Part shown: positions 1 to 9,269 of the stretch, one piece after another
Layout: each line of letters starts with the position of its first letter
Position numbering within the stretch: position 1 is the first letter of the stretch
Notes under the pieces: generated by a model
Told to the model about the DNA's origin: nothing
Databases searched by the model: none
The model's input: the letters and a program-made list of their open reading frames with translations, nothing else
From: Terebella lapidaria
Taxonomy: Eukaryota > Annelida > Polychaeta > Terebellida > Terebellidae
Direction of reading: 5' to 3'
Assembly (NCBI GenBank): GCA_949152475.1
Contig: CASCJZ010000009.1
Coordinates: forward strand, 434,001-498,000
Length of the DNA stretch: 64,000 bases
Position numbers and translations under genes: made by a program

Positions 1-1285
1 TTTCACAGCATATGCACACCAGATGTCGACATATTCCTGTCGTTTCTCAAGGTCAAAGGTCAAGAATTAACGCCAAGGTCATTGAAAAACCAAAAAATTA
101 AAAATTGTCATAACTCCACTTTCATTCCACCTGCACTTCCAAAAGTGTTCACGTCTTTTATTATGGCCAATTCTGAATCATTTGTTGTATGACCGACAGC
201 GGTTGAATCAAAATTGACGATTTAAACTTCAGGTGAAATACATGGGGGTCAGGAATTTCGGATCCAAAGTTTAACACATTGCTGCGCAGTCAATTCTTGT
301 GTGATTTTGGCGAACTTTTCACAGAATATGCGCACGAAATGTCCGCATAACCCTTTTGATTTGGAACATCATAGCTCTCAAACTGTTGTCACGGCAACAG
401 AAAATCGTTACTGAAAAGCATTACATAAAAGCAATAATAGCATTGCTATATGAAACACACCTCTTCACATTGCAAGCCACGTTAGTGCTGTGCGTAGAGC
501 GTAGGACTTTGAATCCACAGACCCGGGTTCAATACTCTCTCAAAACTTTTTTTTTTCTCCCTTATAAGATCATGTATTTAATTCCAAACAACAAAACAAC
601 ACAATCGTGTCGTACAAACTCAGCAAATAAAAGTAGCAGGAGTAATCTTCATTGTTTCAATGTCATCACACTTAATTATTTCTCATTATGTATTCCTTAA
701 ATCATTTACAGTGTCTCATTGGTTCCATTATGATCATGTTTTTCATGCATCATAGCGCATCTCTGTTAACTCCTAAATATACCAGTACACACTCGGTTGC
801 GTATTAATACAGTATATCATATATGTATCCAAATGCAGGTCTCAAACAACATATCGGTGGTTTTCTGACTCAGTGATGTACTAGTGATATAACAAAGCCT
901 AAAACTCTACTCTTAATACAGTCTGTGTCAAACGACAGGCCACTTTATATCAGAACTATTGGGGGTGATCAACCGGCGGAGCAAACGGGCCCCATTCCCG
1001 GTTTTTAGCAGTACATACAATAAATACACCACTTCACACTGTCGGTAACTTTGGTGCTGTGCATAGAGCTCAGGACATTGAATCCACAGACCCGGGTTCA
1101 ACTCTCTCTCAAAACTTGTTTTTTTCTCTCTAACTTACAGGATCATGTCTTTTATAGCATAACTGTACAATTACAACTTACTTAAAAGCAACTAGATAAT
1201 TTAAAAAAAAAGAACTATTCAAGTCTCTCTCAGAACGTTTTTTTAGCTAGTTTATAGACCTCTCTTCAAGATCATTAACTTTATT
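1..1285 (+). repeat. U0, partial XL unit
   Basis: Enters inside the second subrepeat; base 1 corresponds to base 1870 of U1. Holds a gamma tRNA-like body at 481-547, a D segment (about 780-1045) and a beta tRNA-like body at 1050-1116. It is almost identical to 1870-3154, differing by small changes such as A-run length near 1201. Confidence 0.9.
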
Positions 1286-1321
1286 TTGCCAAGTCCTAGC
1301 TCTTTGAGCGATTGCTTCATT

Positions 1322-1449
1322 ACTTGGCAAAATAAATTTTGCCAAGTATGTTGGTCAGTCATCTTGTTTGTTTGTTACTTGGCAAAATAAATTTTGCCAA
1401 GTATGTTGGTCAGTCATCTTGTTACTTGGCAAAATAAATTTTGCCAAGT
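1322..1449 (+). repeat. Triplicated palindrome block
   Basis: Three copies of ACTTGGCAAAAT-AA-ATTTTGCCAAGT (perfect 12-bp arms, 2-bp spacer) at 1322-1347, 1377-1402 and 1424-1449, each followed by ATGTTGGTCAGTCATCTTG. The spacing is 55 then 47 bp; the 8-bp difference equals two TTTG steps. Other units carry a single copy at the same site, between TTCATT and the TTTG run. Confidence 0.93.
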
Positions 1450-1601
1450 ATGTTGGTCAGTCATCTTGTTTGTTTGTTTGTTTGTTTGTATGTTTGTCTG
1501 TCCGTCTGTTATGACGATAGCGGGCGCAATTCTTGTCGCATTTTCATGAAATTTTCACACAATATGCACAAGCAGCTTCCGCATAAGCCTTTCATTTCTG
1601 A

Positions 1602-1614
1602 AGGTCAAAGGTCA
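1602..1614 (+). promoter_or_regulatory. DR1-like AGGTCAAAGGTCA (candidate)
   Basis: A perfect direct repeat of AGGTCA with one-base spacing, the class of site bound by HNF4/RXR-type nuclear receptors in animals. It occurs in subrepeat copies 1 and 2 of most L units (also 50-62 and 1919-1931). No evidence of binding beyond the motif. Confidence 0.3.
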
Positions 1615-1619
1615 AAAAT

Positions 1620-1627
1620 TGACGTCA
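1620..1627 (+). promoter_or_regulatory. CRE-like TGACGTCA (candidate)
   Basis: Perfect CREB/ATF-type palindrome five bases after the DR1-like site in subrepeat copy 1. Present in about 13 L/XL units by eye; changed to TTCACGCCA, TGACTTCA or TGACGCCA in the others. Confidence 0.3.
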
Positions 1628-1843
1628 AGGTCGTTCAAAAACCAAAAAATTAAAAATCGTAATAACTTCAGTTATATTCTATCTAGATTTTCGAGATTTC
1701 TTGCATCGATTACTATGGCCAATTCTGCATCTTTTGATGTATGGCCGACAGCTGTTGAGTCAAAATTGACGATTTTGACTCCAGGTTAAAAAGACGGGGG
1801 TCAGGAGTTTCTGGATCAAAAGTTTCATGCATTGCTGTGCAGT

Positions 1844-2159
1844 CAATTCTTGTCGGATTCTTATGAAATTTTCACAGCATATGCACACCAGATGTCGACA
1901 TATTCCTGTCGTTTCTCAAGGTCAAAGGTCAAGAATTAACGCCAAGGTCATTGAAAAACCAAAAAATTAAAAATTGTCATAACTCCACTTTCATTCCACC
2001 TGCACTTCCAAAAGTGTTCACGTCTTTTATTATGGCCAATTCTGAATCATTTGTTGTATGACCGACAGCGGTTGAATCAAAATTGACGATTTAAACTTCA
2101 GGTGAAATACATGGGGGTCAGGAATTTCGGATCCAAAGTTTAACACATTGCTGCGCAGT
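1844..2159 (+). repeat. Subrepeat copy 2 of reference L-type unit
   Basis: A 316-bp diverged copy of 1527-1843 with the same block order: CAATTCTTGTCGGATTC, GGTCAAAGGTCAAG, ATGGCCAATTCTG, GACCGACAGC, GGGGGTCAGGA and ATTGCTGCGCAGT. The TGACGTCA of copy 1 is TTAACGCCA here. Confidence 0.88.
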
Positions 2160-2349
2160 CAATTCTTGTGTGATTTTGGCGAACTTTTCACAGAATATGC
2201 GCACGAAATGTCCGCATAACCCTTTTGATTTGGAACATCATAGCTCTCAAACTGTTGTCACGGCAACAGAAAATCGTTACTGAAAAGCATTACATAAAAG
2301 CAATAATAGCATTGCTATATGAAACACACCTCTTCACATTGCAAGCCAC
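2160..2349 (+). repeat. Subrepeat copy 3, partial, leading into tRNA-like body
   Basis: Starts CAATTCTTGTGTGATTTT and follows the first part of copies 1 and 2, then diverges to GTTGTCACGGCAAC, a 13-bp palindrome ATAGCATTGCTAT and CTTCACATTGCAAGCCAC, ending at the tRNA-like body. The single subrepeat of G and S units aligns best with this copy, so G and S units look like L units reduced to one subrepeat. Confidence 0.8.
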
Positions 2350-2416
2350 GTTAGTGCTGTGCGTAGAGCGTAGGACTTTGAATCCACAGACCCGGGTTCA
2401 ATACTCTCTCAAAACT
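2350..2416 (+). repeat. tRNA-like body, gamma subfamily (representative)
   Basis: GTTAGTGCTGTGCGTAGAGC (box A-like) followed by GGACTTTGAATCC, whose loop CTTTGAA reads as anticodon TTG (Gln), and box B-like GGTTCAATACTC, then a run of T. The anticodon stem has only three good pairs and the T stem is poor. Gamma copies end L units: 481, 2350, 4071, 6595, 10169, 11584, 13069, 16843, 22756, 24226, 25693, 27450, 31035, 35707, 37194, 38681, 40743, 47101 and (more diverged) 54390; U36 has a related copy at 44762. Derived from a tRNA gene; not expected to fold as a working tRNA. Confidence 0.8.
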
Positions 2417-3154
2417 TTTTTTTTTTCTCCCTTATAAGATCATGTATTTAATTCCAAACAACAAAACAACACAATCGTGTCGTACAAACTCAGCAAATAA
2501 AAGTAGCAGGAGTAATCTTCATTGTTTCAATGTCATCACACTTAATTATTTCTCATTATGTATTCCTTAAATCATTTACAGTGTCTCATTGGTTCCATTA
2601 TGATCATGTTTTTCATGCATCATAGCGCATCTCTGTTAACTCCTAAATATACCAGTACACACTCGGTTGCGTATTAATACAGTATATCATATATGTATCC
2701 AAATGCAGGTCTCAAACAACATATCGGTGGTTTTCTGACTCAGTGATGTACTAGTGATATAACAAAGCCTAAAACTCTACTCTTAATACAGTCTGTGTCA
2801 AACGACAGGCCACTTTATATCAGAACTATTGGGGGTGATCAACCGGCGGAGCAAACGGGCCCCATTCCCGGTTTTTAGCAGTACATACAATAAATACACC
2901 ACTTCACACTGTCGGTAACTTTGGTGCTGTGCATAGAGCTCAGGACATTGAATCCACAGACCCGGGTTCAACTCTCTCTCAAAACTTGTTTTTTTCTCTC
3001 TAACTTACAGGATCATGTCTTTTATAGCATAACTGTACAATTACAACTTACTTAAAAGCAACTAGATAATTTTAAAAAAAGAACTATTCAAGTCTCTCTC
3101 AGAACGTTTTTTTAGCTAGTTTATAGACCTCTCTTCAAGATCATTAACTTTATT

Positions 3155-4578
3155 TTGCCAAGTCCTAGCTCTTTGAGCGATTGCTTCATTTGTTTGTTTG
3201 TTTGTTTGTATGTTTGTCTGTCCGTCTGTTATGACGATAGCGGGCGCAATTCTTGTTGCATTTTCATGAAATTTTCATACAATACGCGCAAGCAGCTTCC
3301 GCATAAGCCTTTCGTTTCTGAAGGTCAAAGGTCAAAAATTCACGCCAAGGTCATTGAAAAACAAAAAAATTAAAAATCGTAATAACTCCAGTTATATTAT
3401 ATGTGGACTTTCGAGATTTCTTGCATCGATTACTATGGCCAATTCTGCATCTTTTGATGTATGGCCGACAGCTGTTGCATCAAAATTGACGATTTTGACT
3501 CCAGGTTAAAAAGACGGGGGTCAGGAGTTTCTGGATCAAAAGTTTCAAGCAATGCTGTGCAGTCAATTTTTGTCGGATTCTTATGAAATTTTGACAGCAT
3601 ATGCACACAGGATAACGGCACATTCCTGTTGTTTCTCAAGGTCAAAGGTCAAGAATTAACGCCAAGGTCATTGAAAAACAAAAAAAAATGAAAATGGCCA
3701 TAACTCCACTTTCATTCCACCTGCACTTCCAAAAGTGTTCACGTCTTTTACTATGGCCAATTCTGCATCATTTGATGTATGACCGACAGCAGTTGAATCA
3801 AAATTGACGATTTAAACTCCAGGTGAAATACATGGGGGTCAGGAATTTCGGATCCAAAGTTTAACACATTGCTGTGCGGTCGATTCTTGTGTGATTTTGA
3901 CGAAATTCTCACATAATATGTGCACGGAATGTCCGCATAACCCTTTTGATTTGGAACATCATAGCTCTCAAACTGTTGTCACGGCAACAGAAAATCGTTA
4001 CGGAAAAGCATTACATGAAAACGATAATAGCATTGCTATATGAAACACTCTGCTTCACATCGCCAGCCACGTTAGTGCTGAGCGTAGAGCGTAGGACTTT
4101 GAATCCACAGACCCGGGTTCAATACTATCTCAAAACTATTTTTTTTTCTCCATTAAAAGATCATGTATTCAATTCCAAACAACGAAACAACACATTCGTA
4201 GTGTACAAAATCAGCAAATAAATGTAGCACGAGTAATCTTTATCGTTATTATGTCATCATACTTAATTATTTCTCACTATGAATTCCTTAAAGTCATTTA
4301 ACAGTGTCTCATTGGTTCCATTATGATCGTGTCCTTCATGCATCATAATGCATCTGTGTTAAGTCCATTCTGGCATGATTTGTATTCACCGAGTGTCTCT
4401 ATTCGTTTTGTTCACTTGTTGTCATTGTAATTTTTCATCTGTAACTTACAAGATCATGATCATGCTTTCAATTCTGAAGAATGTAGCAGCACAATTTAAA
4501 ATTATTACAGTATTATGATGCAAGGGTTTATAGACCAAAGCTGGCTTATAGACTTCTCTTCAAGTTCATTACTTCATT
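3155..4578 (+). repeat. U2, L unit (1,424 bp)
   Basis: TTTG run without the palindrome insertion, three subrepeats, gamma tRNA-like body 4071-4137. The tail from about 4364 ends in an orphan post-tRNA block (TTTTTCATCTGTAACTTACA then TCATGATCATG, about 4431-4465) with no tRNA-like body before it; this orphan tail is the normal state of L units. Confidence 0.9.
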
Positions 4579-5082
4579 TTGCCAAGTCCTAGCTCTTTGA
4601 GCGATTGCTTCAGTTGTATGTTGCTCAGCGATCAAATATGTGTTCTGTCCGTCTGTTCGCACGACAGCGGGGGCAATCCTTTTCGGAATGACATGAAATT
4701 TTCAAAGAAGATGCGCATAAGACTCCTGCACAAGCCTATTGATTTTGAAGGTCATAGCTTAGAAACTGTTGTCTAGGCGACTGAAAAACCGTTACATAAC
4801 TATAACTATGGAGGCTGGAAAACCGTAAAGTAACTGTTACATGGAATACACTTCTTCACACTGTCGATCACGTTGGTGCTGTGCATAGAGTGTAGGACTT
4901 TGAATCCACAGACCCGGGTTCAAATCTCTCTTGAAACTAGTTTTATTTTTATTTTTATTTTCAACTTACACAATCATGATCATGAACTTCGTTCTAAACA
5001 ACATAACAACACAATTTACTAACTCTATGAAGCTAGTGTAAAAGCTAGTGTATAGACTTCTTTTCAAGTTCATTACTTTATT
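4579..5082 (+). repeat. U3, short G unit (504 bp)
   Basis: G-type start but only one tRNA-like body (4872-4938), with a beta-like sequence (GTGCTGTGCATAGAG, GGGTTCAAATCTC). The alpha body and D segment present in ordinary G units are missing, as if deleted by exchange between the two tRNA-like bodies. Confidence 0.88.
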
Positions 5083-5620
5083 TTGCCAAGTCCTAGCTCT
5101 TTGAGCGATTGCTTCATTTGTATGTTTGTCTGTCCGTCAGTTTGCACGATAGCGGCCGCAATCCTGGTCTGAATGACATCAAATTTACACATAAGATGCG
5201 CATAAGACTCCATCAAAAGCCTATTGAATTTGAAGATCATAGCTCAAAAACTGTTGTCTTGGCGACCAAAAAACTGTTACATTGCTTATATCTATGGAGG
5301 TTGGAAAACCATACAGGAATTGTTACATGGTATACACCTCCTCCAACTGCAAGCAACGTTAGTGCTGTGCATAGAGCGTATGACTCTCAATCCACAGACC
5401 CGGGTTCAAGTCTCTCTTGAAACTATTTTTTTTTATTTTTAACTTACAGAATCATGATCTTGCATTTAATTATAAACAACATAACAACACAATTTAGTAA
5501 ATGTACAATTTAGTTAACGACAAATAAATAATTGAAAAAAATATATTACAGTATTATGGTGCAGGGGTTCATAGACGAAAGCTAGTTTATAGACTTCTCT
5601 TCAAGATCTTTAACTTTATT
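5083..5620 (+). repeat. U4, S unit (538 bp)
   Basis: TTTGTATG stub, GCGGCCGC instead of GCGGGCGC, one subrepeat and a delta tRNA-like body at 5358-5424 (loop CTCTCAA). Near-identical units recur at U32 (39178) and U52 (62481). Confidence 0.9.
5358..5424 (+). repeat. tRNA-like body, delta subfamily (representative)
   Basis: GTTAGTGCTGTGCATAGAGC, then GACTCTCAATCC in place of GACTTTGAATCC, then GGGTTCAAGTCTCTC and a T-run. The loop CTCTCAA would read CTC; it is more likely a mutated CTTTGAA than a separate tRNA source. Delta copies: 5358, 14559, 39510, 45887, 57256, 61185, 62803. Confidence 0.78.
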
Positions 5621-7102
5621 TTGCCAAGTCCTAGCTCTTTGAGCGATTACTTCATTTGTTTGTTACTTGGCAAAATAAATTTTGCCAAGTATGTTGGTCA
5701 GTCATCTTGTTTGTTTGTTTGTTTGTTTGTTTGTATGTTTGTCTGTCCGTCAGTTTGCACGATAGCGGGCGCAATTCTTGTCGGATTTCCATGAAATTTT
5801 GACAAAACATGTGCAAGGATCTTCCACATAAGCCTTTCGTTTCTGAAGGTCAAAGGTCAAAAATTGACGTCAAGGTCGTTCAAAAACCAAAAAGTAAAAA
5901 ATCGTAGTAACTCCAGTTATATTTTATCTGGAGTTTCGAGATTTCTAGCATCGATTACTATGGCCAATTCTGCATCTTTTGATGTATGGCCGACAGCTGT
6001 TGAGTGAAAATTGACGATTTTGACTCCAGGTTAAATAGACGGGGGTCAGGAGTTTCTGGATCAAAAGTTTCATGCATTGCTGTGCAGTCAATTCTTGTCG
6101 GATTCTTATGAAATTTTCACAGCACATGCACACCAGATGTCGGCATATTCCTGTCGTTTCTCAAGGTCAAAGGTCAAGAATTAACGACAAAATCGTTGAA
6201 AAACAAAAAAATTAAAAATGGTCATAACTCCATTTTCATTCCACCTGCACTTCCAAAAGTGTCCACGTCTTTTATTATGGCCAATTCTGCATCTTTTGAT
6301 GTATGACCGACAGCGGTTGAATCAAAATTGACGATTTAAACTCCAGGTGAAATACATGGGGGTCAGGAAGTTCGGATCCAAAGTTTAACACATTGCTGTG
6401 CAGTCGATTCTTGTCTGATTTTGACGAAATGCTCACATAATATGTGCACGGAATGTCCGCTTAACCCTTTTAATTTGGAACATCATAGCTCTCAAACTGT
6501 TGTCACGGCAACAGAAAATCGTTACTGAAAAGCATTACATGAAAACGATAATAGCATTGCTATATGAAACACTCTGCTTCACATCGCCAGCCACGTTAGT
6601 GCTGAGCGTAGAGTGTAGGACTTTGAATCCACAGACCCGGGTTCGATACTATCTCAAAACTATTTTTTTTTCTCCATTAAAAGATCATGTATTCAATTCC
6701 AAACAACGAAACAACACATTCGTAGTGTACAAAATCAGCAAATAAATGTAGCACGAGTAATCTTTATCGTTATTATGTCATCATACTTAATTATTTCTCA
6801 CTATGAATTCCTTAAAGTCATTCAACAGTGTCTCATTGGTTCCATTATGATCGTGTCCTTCATGCATCATAATGCATCTGTGTTAAGTCCATTCTGGCAT
6901 GATTTGTATTCACCGAGTGTCTCTATTCGTTTTGTTCTCTTGTTGTCATTGTAATTTTTCATCTGTAACTTACAAGATCATGATCATGCTTTCAATTCTG
7001 AAGAATGTAGCAGCACAATTTAATATTATTACAGTATTATGATGCAAGGGTTTATAGACCAAAGCTGGTTTATAGACTTCTCTTCAAGTTCATAACTTTA
7101 TT
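5621..7102 (+). repeat. U5, L unit (1,482 bp)
   Basis: Palindrome at 5665-5690, TTTG run, three subrepeats and gamma tRNA-like body 6595-6661 (box B reads GTTCGATAC). Copy 1 has the perfect AACTCCAG (5909-5916) / CTGGAGTT (5928-5935) hairpin. Shares ACGACAAAATCGTTG and GTCCACGTC variants with U9 and U25. Confidence 0.9.
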
Positions 7103-8170
7103 TTGCCAAGTCCTAGGTCTTTGAGCGATTGCTTCAGTTGTATGTTGCTCAGCGATCAAATATGCTTTCTGTCTGTCTGTTCGCACGATAGCGGGCGCAA
7201 TCCTTGTCGGAATGACATAAAATTTTCAAAGAAGATGCGCATAAGACTCCTGCACAAGCCTATTGATTTTGAAGGTCATAGCTTAAAAACTGTTGTCTTG
7301 GCGACTGAAAAACCGTTACATAACTATAACTATGGAGGCTGGAAAACCATAAAGTAACGGTTACATGGAATACACTTCTTCACACTGTCGGCAACGTTGG
7401 TGCAGTGGATAGAGCATAAGACTTTGAATCCAAAGACCCGTGTTAAACCCTCCCTCGAAACTCTAATATCTTTTACCTCTAATTTACTTTTTATACAGTC
7501 GGTTGCAGTGTTATTTCTGGTTTATAATGCTCCTTTTACATTTGGAATAGATTGAAAACTCGCCGAGATATCAAAGTAGGAAGAGCAGTGGGGTGAATCT
7601 GATTCTCAATCCGTTCACACGCCAATAAGCTGTAGAAACGATTACCCCCTGTGGACATGTCCCGTCCTAAATACACACGCTCGGTTGCATAGCAATACAG
7701 TATATCATATATGTATCCAGATGCAGATCTCAAACAACATTTCAGTGGTTTTCTAACTCAGTGATGTACAAGTGATATAACAAAGCCTAAAACTCTAGTC
7801 TAAATACAGTCTGTGTCAAGCGACAGGCTCCCTTATATTAGGACTGCTGGATCTGACGAACCGGCCCCTTTCCCGGTTTTCAGCAGTACATACAATAAAT
7901 ACACAACTTCACGCTGTCGGTCACGTTGGTGCTGTGCATAGAGCTCAGGACTCTGAATCCACAGACCCGGGTTCAACTCTCTCTCAAAACTTGTTTTTTC
8001 TCTCTAACTTACAGGATCATGTCTTTTATAGCATAACTGCACAATTTAATACATGTACAACTTACTTGACAGCAAACAGATAATTTAGCAAAAAAAAAAC
8101 TATTCAAGTCTCTCTCAAAACGTTATTTAGCTGTTTTTTATAGACTTCTTTTCAAGTTCATTACTTTATT
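7103..8170 (+). repeat. U6, G unit (1,068 bp)
   Basis: Alpha tRNA-like body 7396-7462 with altered box B (GTTAAACCC), D segment, CCGG hairpin 7859-7878, beta body 7925-7991. The unusual alpha variant and the GATCTGACG/GAATCTGACG spacer are shared with U15 at 17351, 10,248 bp away. Confidence 0.9.
7695..7716. repeat. Near-palindrome in D segments (representative)
   Basis: ATACA-G-TATAT-C-ATATATGTAT is an inverted repeat (ATACATATAT / ATATATGTAT) with one bulged G and a central C. It is conserved in D segments, directly after GGTTGCATAGCA. Could form a cruciform or be a binding site. Confidence 0.6.
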
Positions 8171-9269
8171 TTGCCAAGTCCTAGCTCTTTGAGCGATTGC
8201 TTCAGTTGTATGTTGCTCAGCGATCAAATATGTGTTCTGTCCGTCTGTTCGCACGATAGCGGGCGCAATCCTTGTCGGAATGACATGAAATTTTCAAAGA
8301 AGATGCGCATAAGACTGCTGCACAAGGCGATTGATTTTGAAGGTCATAGCTTAAAAACTGTTGTCTTGGCGACTGAAAAACCGTTACATAACTATAACTA
8401 TGGAGATTGGAAAACCATAAAGTAACTGTTACATGGAATACACTTCTTCACACTGTCGGCAACGTTGGTGCAGTGGATAGAGCGTAAGACTTTGAATCCA
8501 AAGACCCGTGTTCAACCCTCCCTCAAAACTCTAATCTCTTTTATCTCGAACTTACTTTTTATACAGTCAGTTGCAGTGTTATTGCTAGTTTATAATGCAC
8601 CTTTTACATTTGGAATAGATTGAAAACTCGCCGAGATATCAGAGTAGAAAGAGCAGTGGGGTGAATCTGATTCTCAATCCGTTCACACGCCAATAAGCTG
8701 TAGAAACGATTACCCCCTGTGGACATGTCCCGTCCTAAATACACACGCTCGGTTGCATAGCAATACAGTATATCATATATGTATCCAGATGCAGATCTCA
8801 AACAACATTTCAGTGGTTGTCTAACTCAGTGATGTACAAGTGATATAACAAAGCCTAAAACTCTAGTCTAAATACAGTCTGTGTCAAGCGACAGGGCCAC
8901 TTTATATCAGAACTTTTGGGGGTGACCAACCGGCGCTAGAACCGGCCCCATTCCCGGTTTTTAGCAGTAGCTTGCCGTGAAGGACCTGTTACAATACATA
9001 CACCGCTTCTGCTGTCGATCACGTTGGCGCTGTGCATAGAGTGTTCGACTTTGAATCCACAGACCCCGGTTCAACTCTCTTTCAAAACTTGGTTTATTTT
9101 CTCTCTAACTTACAGGATCATGTCTTTTATATAGCATAACTGCACAATTTATTACATGTACAATTTACTTAACAGCAAATAGATAACTGAATAATATATA
9201 TATCTTACAGTACGTATGATGTGGGTTAAAGCTGGTTTATAGACTTCTTTTCAAGTTCTTTACTTTATT
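8171..9269 (+). repeat. U7, G unit (1,099 bp)
   Basis: Alpha tRNA-like body 8464-8530, D segment, then a beta-like body 9023-9089 with GTTGGCGCTGTGC and GGTTCAACTC. The D-to-beta link (GCGCTAGAACCGG, AGCTTGCCGTGAAGGACC) is a variant also seen in U27 near 33420. Confidence 0.9.
8464..8530 (+). repeat. tRNA-like body, alpha subfamily (representative)
   Basis: Box A-like TTGGTGCAGTGG at 8465-8476, loop region CTTTGAATCCAAAG and box B-like GTGTTCAACCC at 8508-8518; the A-B spacing of about 31 bp is typical of tRNA genes. The centre forms a perfect CTTTG-AATC-CAAAG hairpin instead of a normal anticodon arm. Downstream only TTTT (within CTCTTTTATC) rather than the T8-9 of other subfamilies. Alpha bodies come first in most G units. 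Confidence 0.8.

Larger units (their letters stand above)
1527..1843 (+). repeat. Subrepeat copy 1 of reference L-type unit
   Basis: Begins CAATTCTTGTCGCATTTTCA and runs 317 bp to the next homologous start. It includes GGTCAAAGGTCA, TGACGTCA, ATGGCCAATTCTGCATC, a GGGGGTCAGGA block and ATTGCTGTGCAGT just before the next copy. In many L units this copy also holds an AACTCCAG/CTGGAGTT hairpin (for example 5909-5935). Confidence 0.88.
1286..3154 (+). repeat. U1, XL unit (1,869 bp)
   Basis: Anchor, three tandem copies of a palindrome-bearing ~50-bp block (1322-1449), TTTG run, three subrepeats (starts 1527, 1844, 2160), gamma tRNA-like body 2350-2416, D segment and beta tRNA-like body 2920-2986. 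This is the clearest complete unit and serves as reference for the subrepeat structure. Confidence 0.92.

Noticed and set aside
1322-1347. NFI binding site (TTGGC N5 GCCAA) in the palindrome
   Set aside because: The half-sites are present but 12 bases apart rather than 5.
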